Shown here one piece after another: positions 31,051-41,939 of a DNA stretch of 64,000 bases. The notes under the pieces are model-generated. The model searched no databases. It was not told the DNA's origin and worked only from the letters and a program-made list of their open reading frames with translations. The position numbers were made by a program, and so were the translations under genes. Origin of the DNA: Rutpela maculata. Taxonomy: Eukaryota > Arthropoda > Insecta > Coleoptera > Cerambycidae. Positions within the stretch are counted from its first letter, which is position 1, and each line of letters opens with the position of its first letter. The stretch is from contig OW386293.2 of assembly GCA_936432065.2 (NCBI GenBank), positions 43,557,923-43,621,922 of the forward strand, written 5' to 3'.

Positions 31051-31975
31051 TTTGCCCTACCAACGTAAACAATCGGACCTAATTACGCACCATAATTATG
31101 CGCACATTTTGCACGCCCCATCTCAAATTTTGCACCCCTAAACTTTGGAAAACCTAGGGAAAATTAGGTAGGTGGTGCTTGCCCTCTCCTCTACCACTTG
31201 CTCCAGTTAAATTGATTTTCGTTTTCATAATCGCCTAATTTTGCACAAATTTTGCACACGTAATTTCAAATTTTGCACATACTCACATTGGTATCCAAGA
31301 CGCCGTGAACAATTTCCTCCATGCCCACTACCAAAACTTTTATTATTTTTATGCTACCTTAATCGCTTAATTTTCCACATATCTACATTACCGCGCACGT
31401 CAATATTTTTCCAGTCCTCCCTTCAAAGAAAACTGAATCCAAGATGAAGCTAATTTCCGACGTTTTTTGGGTCCCTTATATCATGAATCCGACATCAGTT
31501 TTCTCCCCACACGTCAGGATTTTCCAGCTATATACAGTCGGCTTCATCATGCTTATTGGAGATCATCGAATTGGATATCAAATTTTAAGCAGTACCACGA
31601 TAAAGTGCAGTTCGTAATGGGTATTTAAAAAAAAATCATTCAAATCGGTTGTGATTTGGCTTGTAGGCAGATTTTTACAAAAAAAATCTGAAGTTCTGCT
31701 CACTGTGCTCCATGTGCGCCAATGTGAAAATGTGCAGAAATAAGGTATGCTGAATTGTGCAAAATTAGGTGATCATGAAAACGAAAAAAAAAACGGAATA
31801 GTCAATTTAATTGGTGCAAGTAGAAGGGCAAGCATCAAGTCTGCACCGTACACCTAATTTACCCTACCATTTCTAAATATAAGAGGTGCAAAATTTGAAA
31901 GGAAGTGTGCAAAATGTGTGCAAAATCATGATGCATAACTGATCCAACCGTTCACATGGGTGTGGCAAACTTGAC
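31051..31975. mobile_element. foldback with TTTTGCACA-rich arms
   Basis: Inverted arms 31051-31265 and about 31735-31975 share ATTTTGCACA, CAAATTTTGCAC, GGTGCTTGCCCT-like, TTAAATTGA and TTTCGTTTTCATNATC blocks. The ~470-base centre encodes nothing recognisable. Divergence between arms is visible (perhaps 80-85% match), so it is older than the 28.4-29.3-kb hairpin. Confidence 0.72.
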
Positions 31976-33350
31976 TCGAGAAGATCTCCTGTATTAGGTA
32001 CGGAACCTGGAGATTTATTGAAATTTTTAACCTCTAAGATGTACTGAGTAAAGAATATAAGTAAAGAAGTCTATCTGACTATGTAGGACAGCAAGATTGC
32101 AATCTGTGGGTCACTGGTATATAGAATTCACTGTTTCGAAGCATGCCGATACACCAAAAGAGGCTATAACATTAATTATTTTTTATCCTCCCTATAGACA
32201 GTTTCACAAAAAAACAAGAGGCAAGATTGAGTACGTTGGAAAATGACAAAACTGACGCATCAATCTACACCGATGAGTAAAAAAAAATGGACTAGTATCA
32301 GAAGCTGGGATCTATTTAGAAAAACTAGATCTACTACACTCGACAATACCGCTAGACACATTTACATTTCAGGCGGAACGATAATGGAAAACCAGTACAT
32401 ATTTACGGAGAGCAGAGATTCTCTGTTTACCCTAAACAGCTGTAGGTCAGACTGAGGGCTGGTTCTGCAAATCAGAAAAGGGTTAGATGTGCTGGCACAA
32501 AATAACTGTGTCCAGCTCTGCTGATGAAAGAACAAAATAGAGCTCTCGGGTTCAGTCTACAATTCCCAGATTCGGAATTATATATTTAAATGTCACGCGG
32601 ATTGTTAGAGAGGTTTAAATAGCTGCAGACATAGACAGACAGCAGAATGGCTTTGATCCCAACCAGTCGTAAGCTAATCAAGCACGGTCTTCAGATGTCC
32701 AGGAATTACCAACAGAACATTGCAGACTAAACAAACATGTTCATAAACTGAGAGTCACAGATAACTCTAAGTGTAGAGAATTCAATTTGAGACTATCGAA
32801 TACGTATTGTGACACTTCCCACCTTCCTCAGCAGAAAGACAATCTATATTGAGGATTCTCTGATCCAGACTAGTATAGGCAGCCCCCGTCGGGCCTCCTC
32901 CTCAAATATATCATAAGTATTGATTGGTTTGAGGAATAAGAGGATCAATGGGTATCCCACTACCTGCAGGGGTAGCACAGTAAGCCAAATCTTGAAGCCT
33001 GATGAACGCGCTTGAACGCAAGCTTGTCCTACCGAAACAATCCAGATTCCAGGGCAGAATTTTTTGAAAATTAGAACTTAAGTTCTAAGCAACTATAACC
33101 TCTCTCTAAACTGAATCTACGTGTTCCTGGTTATCTTTTGCACCTGAAATATCTCTAATAGTTTTGTATTCATGTCTGGGAGTGGCCAGTTTCAGAAATA
33201 AGAAGTTATAATGCAATATTTCGCAGTAATTAAGGAGCAGAAGACAATACGGTGGGAGAGCACTCGCGAGTAGTAGTATGTGTTAGATTCGTATATACAA
33301 CTAATCGAGAAAGCAGGGGAATATTACGTATCTACGTACTTTAGTTTCGT
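31976..33350. other. no gene recognised
   Basis: GC content is slightly higher than its surroundings. It may contain upstream parts of the retrotransposon at 33350-35062, but no frame or motif supports this. Confidence 0.35.
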
Positions 33351-33359
33351 AGACTACTA

Positions 33360-34140
33360 CATTGTCAAACTGTGGATCAGGCTGTTGATGATTCAAACAC
33401 CTAGACATCTGATCTTCATTATTCTTCGACTATATGACTTTCTCTGGTAAATATCAACAACATTAATTTCGACAAACATAAAGTTGTAAGAGGATTCAGG
33501 CAGGGCTGTGCTGTGCCACCAAATACTTTTTAACCTCTATTGTGAATACGTAATACAACGTATGCTGGAATGGAGTGGAAATTCCATTTGCCTGCGAGGT
33601 TAAATACCTAGGAATCATTTTCGACCAAAAGTTGACATGGAAATTCCACATCCAAAAAATCACACTGAAAGCAACCATTTCCTTGGGAAGATGCAGGCAG
33701 ATGTGTGGAAAAAACTGGGGGTTAAACCCCAAGATGACCCCTATGGTTATACGCTAGGGTTTTAAGACCCATGATAACCTATGGATCGGTGGTATGGTGC
33801 ACCAAGACACTGCAGCTTGGAGCAATAAGGCTATTAAGTGGCGTACAAAGACTTCCTTGCCTGTGCGCCACTGGTGCCATAAGAACTGCTCCCACGGCTG
33901 CATTGGAAGTCCTTTTATACCTGACAACACGACACATATTTATCCAAGGGGACGCTTTCAGTGGTACAGAGGCTAATGCAAGGCACAACGTCTATAAGGC
34001 CACAACACGGAACAGAGCACCAAGATCCCATTTTGGGAATGCTCAAGGACGCGATGGTCCAAAGTACAACTTCCATAAAAATTTTCAAATCAAAATACCA
34101 AACAGAGAGAATTGGAAAAACGGTCCTCCAATTTCAGCGC
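33360..34140 (+). pseudogene. RT palm and thumb fragment
   Basis: KLWIRLLMIQTPRHLIFII (33368 on) matches the region before motif B; after a stop, HKVVRGFRQGCAVPP (33477-33521) is the motif B block with the family's RQGC. EVKYLGIIFDQKLTWKFHIQ (33596 on) is the YLG block, and MITYGSVVWCTKT with GVQRLPCLCATGAIRTAPTA follow. The YADD motif is missing: the block that should hold it is deleted between about 33525 and 33590. Not functional. Confidence 0.75.
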
Positions 34141-34588
34141 AAATGATCTAGTATACGGATGGCTCCAATTTACGAGATAAGTTCGAAAACGAAAATCCCG
34201 ATAAGTCTAGGAATACACGCCACAATATTTCAGGCTGAAGTGGCCGCTATACAGTAGTGTGCAAAGGAAATAATGAGACAAGGAACTGTAAACCAGTCAA
34301 TTGCCATTTTTTCGACAGCCAAGCAGCTCTAAAAGCACTCGATTCCATGCAGGTCAATTCAAGACTAGTATGGGATTGTATAAATGCCCTTACGGACCTA
34401 GAAAGTTAGAAGAAAATGGTCGGTGGCATGGATACCATTACATGAGGGAGGGAAATGAGAGGGCTGATAAACTGGCCCAGGTAGGTGCATCTAAGACCTT
34501 AGTAGGACCCAAACCATTTTGCGGTGTGGCTACGCCACGCCACGCATACGAACATCCATTAATGAATGAGTACAAAATAAATCTCTAG
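34141..34588 (+). pseudogene. RNase H domain remnant
   Basis: VYTDGSNLRDK (34150-34182) has the first catalytic Asp in TDGS. After frame changes, SQAALKALDSMQ (about 34315-34353) is the 'SxxA(A/L)xAL' block with an Asp just before it, and YMREGNERADKLAQVGAS (34440-34492) holds the last conserved Asp in 'GNExAD'. These are three standard RNase HI landmarks in correct order. In the family the domain degrades the RNA of the RNA-DNA hybrid. At least two frameshifts. Confidence 0.78.
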
Positions 34589-34619
34589 AGTGCTGGAAGA
34601 ATTTCCCACAACAGAGAGA

Positions 34620-34969
34620 GGCCAAAAAGTTCATTAAAGAACGATCGTCCAAATTAACGGAATACCTACTACGCGAAAATAGAAAGGCTATTAGGATAAT
34701 GGTAGGTCTTCTAACTGTACACTGGAGGCCTTAATAGATATATGAGTCTAGTGGGCCTGGCAGAGGATGCAACATGCAGATTCTGTCAAGAGGAAAACGA
34801 AAACTCAGTACATGTGCTGTGTCATTGCGAAGGCCTAGCCAGACTGAGGTTCCAACTACTTGGCGAAGAGCAACCAAGGGCAGATAACTATACCAAGGAG
34901 CCCTTATCAAGGCTATCGAGTCTGATACAAAAGACAAAGCTGGGTAAGGAGCTGGATAAGGAGCTCTAA
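34620..34969 (+). pseudogene. C-terminal zinc-knuckle segment of I/R1-like ORF2
   Basis: KFIKERSSKLTEYLLRENRK and then, after a stop near 34735, LAEDATCRFCQEENENSVHV and LCHCEGLARLRFQLLGEEQ. C-R-F-C ... H-x3-C (C-x2-C-x8-H-x4-C) is the C-terminal zinc knuckle that follows RNase H in this group. The stop lies one short gap before the knuckle. Confidence 0.78.
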
Positions 34970-35062
34970 GTAAAATTAGACAATGAGTGCCACAATCGAT
35001 TCACGTGGGTCGCTGTGGTCAAGGCCAATCAGCCAACGCCTTTTTCAAATTTAACCTAATCT

Positions 35063-36716
35063 AACGTATTTTGGAGGACTAATAGGGTGTAGTAGTTATA
35101 TTTAAAGCAAGATTTATTATCTAACATTTGCAGATGATTACAAATCAAATTGAAGTAGAACAAATGAAGAGCATAAGTGTGCGGTTGTAAACAACGTGAT
35201 ATACGGTGTAATCCTCGTTTCTAACTGTTATTATGAGAGTCGAGGGACAATACAGACAATACAATCGGTAACTTGCCAGTTGAGCAAAATTTGGCATGAT
35301 AGAAATATCACGAAAAGCTCAAGTGCTAATGCTAACGTGGTACTCTACAATAGCAATAAGACACACTGTTTTAGTTATCGTCCAAACTATTTATTCTCCA
35401 ATAACTTTATATTGTATTAAACATTTAACTATACAAATAACAATAACTATTTTCTCACATGACTATGTAAACAACAATTATAATAAATACTCGACTATAT
35501 AAATAGTAATCGTATTTAACACTTTCGTATATGCTCCGATCTGCTCTGTACGACTGCCACTGCACTACTGCCTCACTGCCACTTCCTGTTATCGCCTTAT
35601 CACACCGATCTCCACAGCTAACATCCTAGTTATCTCCATCATTCTATATGCCTTGAAGATGTGAACCGTAATAAGGCAGACACACAACGTATTGATACTT
35701 TCAAGATATGGGCCTGAAGATTTATTACGAAATCCTTTGATATCCCAACACACTAACAACTAGATTCCCCAAAAAATCCCCAACTCACAGAATGTCTTTC
35801 CAGTATTGTATTCTCTCACGTCTTACAAATTTTTTGGACACATTAACTGGAGAGGGGTCAGTATAGAACAACTTATGGTTCAGAAAAAGCCAGCTGGTAA
35901 AAGGTGTACCATACAGCATATGGAGGTTGACTAAAATAATGTACAGAGCACGAAACATCTTCCAAGACGTAAATAAAAAGAAAGAAGAAGAAAAAATGTG
36001 TCCGCTCTATTTAATATTGCGTAATTCATTCTGCTGAAAAGGCTGATATAAATATGAAAAATTATCTTATTAACCCAACCTAACAATAAAATATTCACGG
36101 TGACAATTTTTCTATTCATTCCTCCCACACATCTCATGCTGTATTTTCTTTTTTATTATTTGCGAGGACAAAGATCCAATTTCTGTTGATTCGACGCGGC
36201 AGTGTATTTAATGTAGAATAATTACTACGTGTAGATATTTCGTAGCGCTGCTAATCTAATATTCTATTAGTACATATTTAATGGCTTCCCATTGACGGAA
36301 GTTTTGTCGTAATTCGTGATAATGAACGGTTAAGTTCAGCTTATATTAGGGAGTCGACAGCAGCCAGACGTTTTATGGTATATCTGTCTCTGTTTCTTTA
36401 TGAAAACTTTTTTATTTTAAATCAGAATTAATAAACTTCGTAATTAGAATTAATGGATGCGTACACTGCCTATATATTGTTTTATTATTGAAAGCATTTA
36501 ACGAAATTATTTCATTGTGTGATATATTGCAAGTCAGTGAGTAGGCTTCGCCGTATAATGTCTATGACAAATGAATTAAAAGACTATCAATTCATATTAT
36601 ATTACATACATAACATGAAATCGGCAGAACCGTTTTTAGCAGACTTTATAAAATTTAAAAAAGAAGGAGGTTCTCAATTCGATCCGTAAATAGTTTTTTT
36701 TTTATATATTTGTTCA
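35063..36716. other. AT-rich DNA, no gene recognised
   Basis: A CTGCCACTGCACTACTGCC-type stretch near 35548-35585 is locally unusual, but no LTR pair or ORF supports a retroelement call. Confidence 0.35.
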
Positions 36717-37164
36717 ATCACTACTCGGGATTTTGTTCGTCGTTCAACATTCTGGACGCAATTTTCAAGATAAATTTAAGTTTTTTTTTTTAAATACTCG
36801 TCATATAATTCCCTATCGATACCTCTGTGTGGAATTTTGATATAGTTTTCCAGTTTTTTTTTCAAATACTTATGGAAAGCCTGAAAAATTTCCTAGTATC
36901 CTCTGATGTTTCTAGTGCTGAATTATTTATGTAAAGAGTTCAAAATAGGCTCTATGGGGGATTTCGGGGTCACTAATTACAAATTAGATGTATGTGAAAA
37001 CTGGAAAATTCCGCAAAGAAAATCCAATATGGTGGCATTTCCATTTTTTTTTAATTACAGTTCAAAGAATCGTGCAATTAGATAATATTACTTAGATATT
37101 AAGCAAATCACAACTTACACACTTTTTAATTTATTACGAAAATACCTACTTCCTGTATATTATT

Positions 37165-37655
37165 GACCGAATCTGGGAAATCGAGTGAAAAATTCAAAGT
37201 GCTCAAAAATCACGAGGAATCGCTTTTCGGGGGCTTTCGAGGTCGCTGAGTCCAAATCTGACATCGAAACTTATCAGGGATGCTCGGGAGTGGCTCTTCG
37301 GGGGTGGGAGGGGGTGAAATCGAGTGAAAAATTAAAAGTCCCTTAAAATCACAGGGGAATCGCTTCTCGGGGTCTTTCGAGGCCGCTGAGTCCAAATCTG
37401 ACATCAGAACTTACCAGGGATGCTCGGGAGCTTCTCTTAGGGGGTGAGAAGGGGTGAAATCGAGTGAAAAATTAAAAGTGCCATAAAATCACGGGGGAAT
37501 CGCTTCTCGGGGGCTTTCGAGGCCGCTGAGTCCAAATCTGACATCGAAACTTACCAGGGATGCTCGGGAGTGGCTCTTCGGGGCTGAAATAGAGTGAAAG
37601 ATTGAAAGTGCCCAAATATTACGGGGAAATCGCTTCCCAGGTGCTTTCGAGGTCC
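37165..37655. repeat. ~140-bp tandem repeats, left
   Basis: About 3.5 units, each with GAGTGAAAAATT, ATCACGNGGGAATCGCTTCTC, GGGGGCTTTCGAGG, TGAGTCCAAATCTGACATC and CAGGGATGCTCGGGAG. Short frames here are periodic shadows of the repeat. The last unit runs straight into the gene at about 37655. Confidence 0.88.
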
Positions 37656-38309
37656 AAGCACATCTTGTGCTTACATGCATTTACGGGATGCGATACTACT
37701 TCTACGGCCTTCAACCGAGGCAAATTACAATTTTGTAAAATCTTCGGAAAGTCTGATGACTTGCACATATTTGCTGAAATATTCAAGCAAAAAAATTTAG
37801 CCATCGACGATTTACTGGAATCTGGGTTGCAGCTAGCCTTAGCGTTATACGGTGTACCTTACTCCTTCCGTACCGTTTATGCGAGTACCGATAATCCACA
37901 AATAGAGTTAGTGGAACAGTACCGACTAGGAATGTGCACACTAGCTGCAATGAAGTTCAAGAAATTGGACCTTGCAAAGATGATTCCAACTGTCGATGGT
38001 TTAACCCAACACATCAAGCGGGTATATTTGCAAGTGAAGACTTGTTATGGAGAAAAGATGGAACCGTGGGAGTGGGGCTGGGAACTCGAGGATGGAGAGC
38101 TAACTCCAGTTCCAATGATGCGGGAGGCAGGTCCTCCCAGTATCATGAAAATGATTTCTTGCAGCTGCAAGACGGACTGTGGCAAAATGTGCTAGTGCCG
38201 CCGACTAAGCTGTACAGTTGCTTGCAAAAACTGTATTGGAAGTAATTGTTCTAATCAAACAGCCAGCCCCGATCTAAGTGACGATAGTGACTACATAACG
38301 ATTGATTAA
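37655..38309 (+). pseudogene. GCD-family mobile gene, core and Cys-rich C terminus
   Basis: The frame runs KHILCLHAFTGCDTTST, FAEIFKQKNLAIDDLLESG, LALALYGVPYS, MIPTVDGLTQHIKRVYLQVK, and EPWEWGWELEDGELTPVPM. A Cys-rich end follows: ISCSCKTDCGKMC, a TAG stop (38193-38195), then in the same frame CRRLSCTVACKNCIGSNC and an acidic tail to a stop at 38307-38309. The Cys spacing (CxCxxxC...CxC...C...C..C...C) resembles a CXC/tesmin-like zinc module. The start is missing: the frame enters from the tandem repeats at about 37655, so the N-terminal DxD part seen at 12906 is lost. Apart from the TAG, the frame is clean, so this is the best-preserved copy. Function unknown. Confidence 0.72.
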
Positions 38310-38644
38310 CTTAAATACTCTGTATATTCACTGACTGATTGTAATTTGTAGTCGTTAAGATGGATTTTTGTTGTAAATAACCAAAAAAAAAAGTGGAATA
38401 ATCATGCATGTACTATTCAAGCAAATTTTTTCATTTATTCGATATTGTTTTCTAGATAATTAATAAGCGTTTTAGGTCCATCCGTTATCATTTGGATGAG
38501 TTTATCATCGATTGACTGTTATGTCATGAATACTCTCTGACAATGATGTATTATATTTGTAAATATCATATCAAATAATTTGTTTGTGAATAACAAAGCG
38601 TAATGGTAATATGTGAAGTATTCAAAAAAATATATTTTGTCACT

Positions 38645-39035
38645 TTCAATTTTTCACTCAAATTCACCCCCTCCCACCCTTGAAGAGCCACCCCCGAGTT
38701 TCGATGTTAGATTTGGACTCAGCGACCTCAAAAGCCCCCGGGAAGCGATTCCCACGTGATTTTTGGGCACTTTGAATTTTTCACTCGATTTCACCCCCGA
38801 AGAGCCACTCCCGAGCATCCCTGGTAAGTTTCGATGTCAGATTTGGACTCAGCTACCTCGAAAGCCCCTGTGAAGCGATTCTCCCGTTATTTTTGGGCAC
38901 TTTGAATTTTTCACTCGATTTCACCCCCTCCCACCCCCGAAGAGCATCCCTGGTAAGTTTCGATGTCAGATTTCGACTCAGAGACCTCGAAAACCCCCAG
39001 GAAGCGATTCCCACGAGATTTTCACGGCTTTCTAT
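38645..39035. repeat. ~140-bp tandem repeats, right (inverted)
   Basis: About 2.7 units, reverse complement of those at 37165-37655, e.g. AATTTTTCACTCGATTTCAC, GAAGAGCCACTCCCGAG, GATTTGGACTCAG, and AAGCGATTCCCACG. Confidence 0.88.
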
Positions 39036-39234
39036 CAATTTCTAGAATTTTTCAAAAAATTATGTACTTTAGATGCATTTTATGCACCCCCTATGCAATT
39101 TTCTTCGAACGGATTATTCACTATATGTAGACTTTTTTCCTAATATTTTCCCGAAGACGATGCCGAAAACCGCATCTCGATCCGAGCTGTATGTCAAAAT
39201 TAAGTTATTTTTATCTAACTTCCCTGGTCTAGTA

Positions 39235-40145
39235 CCTTAATAGTGTTATACTAATATACTACTTAGGAATGTTTCTATACTCTACTGATGAGAATTAACG
39301 AGTTCGAAAAAACTTGTACAACTTTTCTCGAGTTGAAATAGAATGTAACGTTCAGTAATTGTTGTTAATGACTGAATTTCAAAAAATGATTTAAGTATTT
39401 TCAATACATTTTTTGCCTTAAAATGCCAGGAATCCTATCCTAATTCAATACTTGCTCAGTATTAGCTAGAAGAGTAGTTGTTTTGATTGGTTCTCCAATA
39501 ATGAGTGTTTTAAAGTGTTTTCCTAAGTAGTATATTAGTGTAACCTTTTTAAGATACCAATATAGAGAAACTAGATAATTTCATATTAAATAAAAACGTG
39601 TGAATAACTGAATTTAAATAAATGATTTAAATATTTTCAATATATTTTTTTTAATGCTAAGAATCCTGTCATGTAATTCAATACTTTGTCAGTATTAGAA
39701 AGAAGAGTATTTGTTTTGATTGGTTCTCCAATAATGAGTGTTTCAAAGTGTTTTCCTAAGTACTATATTAGTGTAACCTTTTTAAGATACCAATATAGAG
39801 AAACTAGATAATTTCATATTAAATAAAATTGTGTGAATAACTGAATTTAAATAAATGATTTAAATATTTTCAATATATTTTTTTAATGCTAAGAATCCTG
39901 TCATGTAATTCAATAATTCGTCAGTATTAGAAAGAAGAGTATTTGTTTTGATTGGTTCTCCAATAATGAGTGTTTTAAAGTATTTACCTAACTAGTATAT
40001 TAGCGTGCCCTGATTCGAGCAACAATATACATAAAGTAGGTATTTTCATAATAAATAAAAAAGTGTGTAAGTTGTGATTTGGTTAATACCTAAATAATAT
40101 TCTCTTATCATGATAATAGCAAATAAATAAAGAATAATTAATTGT
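39235..40145. repeat. AT-rich unit array, right arm
   Basis: At least three tandem sub-units containing TGATTGGTTCTCCAATAATG and AGTATATTAGNGT, closely related to the right half of the palindrome at 6807-9009. It ends TTAATTGT at 40145. Confidence 0.85.
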
Positions 40146-41509
40146 AATCGTGTTATATGCACAAGAGGTTTTTGAGGTTGCTGATTCTGGTTTTTTTGTA
40201 AAAATTGGAAAATTTTGTTCGAAAAATCCTCTTAGATGAAAATGTTATGGTGGAAAATCTTTCAAAAATTCAAACTTTTAAGAAATAGCTTGAAATTCTT
40301 ATTCAGAGCTCGCTGATTATGAATTTGTAGTGGAAAATGGAAAATTCCGCGAAAATTATTCAATATGGCGGATTTGCCTTAACATAAATTTACAGAATTG
40401 TGTAATACATAATAAGGAGTTTTCACAGTTGCTTATTCTCATTTCTTTAGTCAAAATTGAAAATTGAGTCCGGTATACTCACTTTGATAAAATTTGTATG
40501 AAAGGAAAACTTTAGAAAATTCAATGTTTTAACGAAGTATCTTAAAATTCTCATTTAAAGGTTTTTTGGATCACTGATTACAAATTTGGCGTGGAAATCG
40601 GTAATTTAAGCAAGAAATGTTTAATATACCGGATTCTTCAAGAAATGAAGCTCTTTACACAGGAGGAGGGTATCTTGGACGGGAAAGAAGCATTTCAGAT
40701 TATTTTTAAAACTATTTTAATTAGAAAAAATCTTGATAGAGCATTTTTAATGCCGGATTTGGATAAACTTCACCAAAATACACAGGAACACAGTAACCAT
40801 ACCAAAGAAAAAAAAAATTCCTTTCATACAATTTTCATCAAAGTACATTTTCTGAACTCAATTTTGGGAACCCTTTTATATGTATTACACAATTCGGTAA
40901 ACTTATTTTAAAAAACACTGGAAAATCCGCCATATTGAATTTTCCAACTTTCATAATAAATTCATAATCAGCAACCCAAAAGCTGCCCTAAATAAGAATT
41001 TCAAGCTATTTCGTTAAAAACTTGAATTTTAGAAAGTTTTTCTACCATAAGATTTTCATGAAGCGGATTTTCCGAACAAAATTTTCCAATTTTCACAAAA
41101 ATATTCATAATCAGCAACCTCAAAAACCCCTTGTTGTACATGATACACGTTTCTTTAAATTCTAATACAAGAAATGGAAATGCCGCCATATTTGATTTTC
41201 CTCGCAGAATTATCCAGTTTTCACATCTAATTTGTAATCAGCGACCCCGAAAACCTCCATTGAGCCTATTTGAAACTCTTTAAATAAATAATTGAGCATC
41301 TAGGAACATCTGAGGATACCTGTAGGGAAAAAATACAATTCTCCGGGCTGTCCATAAGTATGTAAAAAAAATGCAAAACAATATCAAAATTCCAACAGAG
41401 ATCGATAGGGAATTATATGATAAGTATATAAAAAACAATACTTGAATTTATCTCAAAAATTGCATCCGGAAAGTTGATTTGAACGAAGGACAAGTATTTT
41501 GCCCCACTG

Positions 41510-41612
41510 TGCGGCAGTGTCTGTGGCCCCATATTAATTTCATCAAGCTTCGTCGATTTTCTGAGATGAGAATATGGCGAAGTAGCTAGTAACTACATTA
41601 AATTTATTTTTG
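41510..41612. other. flank, nothing recognised
   Basis: Short stretch with GTGCGGCAGTGTCTGTGGCC. No feature. Confidence 0.4.
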
Positions 41613-41745
41613 TTGATTGATTTACTGATTGTTTGACCAGCATACGGTAGGCATTGCTGCTACTCCCGGAAAACATACCACCGGCTTGGTTATGTCTATG
41701 CTTGGTTGGATTTGGGTCTTGCCTGTTGTCAGCAGCGAGAACCAC
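41613..41745 (-). mobile_element. AATC-tail family fragment, inverted
   Basis: On the minus strand: CATGTGGTTCTCGCTGCTG, CCAAATCCAACCAAGCATAG, GAGTAGCAGCAATGCCTACC and an AATC-type tail (41613-41640). Matches the 3' end of the element at 41940-43898. It is 5'-truncated. Confidence 0.82.
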
Positions 41746-41939
41746 ATGACCAGAGCTCGGGGATTTTATCTCTGTGACGTCAAAATCAGGATTGACCCTA
41801 GGTCAGCGCGGAAAGATTTTTATGCAAGTATGACACAATATATCTTACCTTGTACTTTTTTTAGGGAATTCCGTAATATCCAAAGTTAATATGGTCAGTT
41901 TTTTATAAACACTCACGCGGAGAGGAGGTATTGGAGACT

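Larger units (their letters stand above)
33350..35062 (+). mobile_element. I/R1-like non-LTR element with RNase H, 5'-truncated
   Basis: In order: RT motif B region, YLGI block, thumb, RNase H with TDGS, a C-terminal zinc knuckle, and a 3' UTR ending in ACCTAATCTAACG near 35062. RNase H downstream of RT is diagnostic of the I superclade (I, Loa, R1-related lineages). Several frameshifts and stops are present. Confidence 0.75.
37075..40145 (+). mobile_element. GCD-gene element with inverted tandem-repeat flanks
   Basis: Bounded by AATCGTG duplications (37068-37074 and 40146-40152). Layout: a short left AT-rich unit (37075-37165, same family as 6807-9009), ~140-bp tandem units (37170-37655), the gene (37655-38309), inverted ~140-bp units (38645-39035), then about 900 bases of inverted AT-rich units (39235-40145). 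The ends begin CAATTA / ACAATTA. Seven- to eight-bp duplications are used by hAT and P elements, but no such transposase is visible. Confidence 0.75.
36717..41509. mobile_element. foldback interrupted by GCD-gene element
   Basis: Left arm = 36717-37074 plus 40153 to about 40600. Right arm = about 40900-41509. Blocks shared in inverted order include AATTCCCTATCGAT, TCTGATGTTTC/ATCTGAGGATAC, CAAAATAGGCTCTATGG-like, GCATTTCCATTTTTT, GGTTTTTGAGGTTGCTGATT and ATATGGCGGATTT. Near 37068 the left arm breaks off at AATCGTG and resumes at 40146 with the same 7 bases, while the right arm reads through (AAACGTGTATCATG at about 41142). The undisturbed foldback would be ~1.7 kb. Its centre (40600-40900) holds a 106-codon frame without motifs. 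Confidence 0.78.

Noticed and set aside
35548..35660. LTR of an LTR retrotransposon
   Set aside because: No second copy, primer-binding site or gag/pol frame nearby.
37210..37680. Series of minus-strand frames with repeated PRKPP/ISPP words
   Set aside because: Periodic shadows of the ~140-bp tandem repeat.
40591..40911. 106-codon frame as a gene
   Set aside because: It spans the foldback centre, has no motif, and its start lies within the arm.
36717..41509. Calling the whole 4.8 kb one gene-bearing foldback
   Set aside because: The continuous right arm and the AATCGTG duplication show the gene element is a separate insertion.
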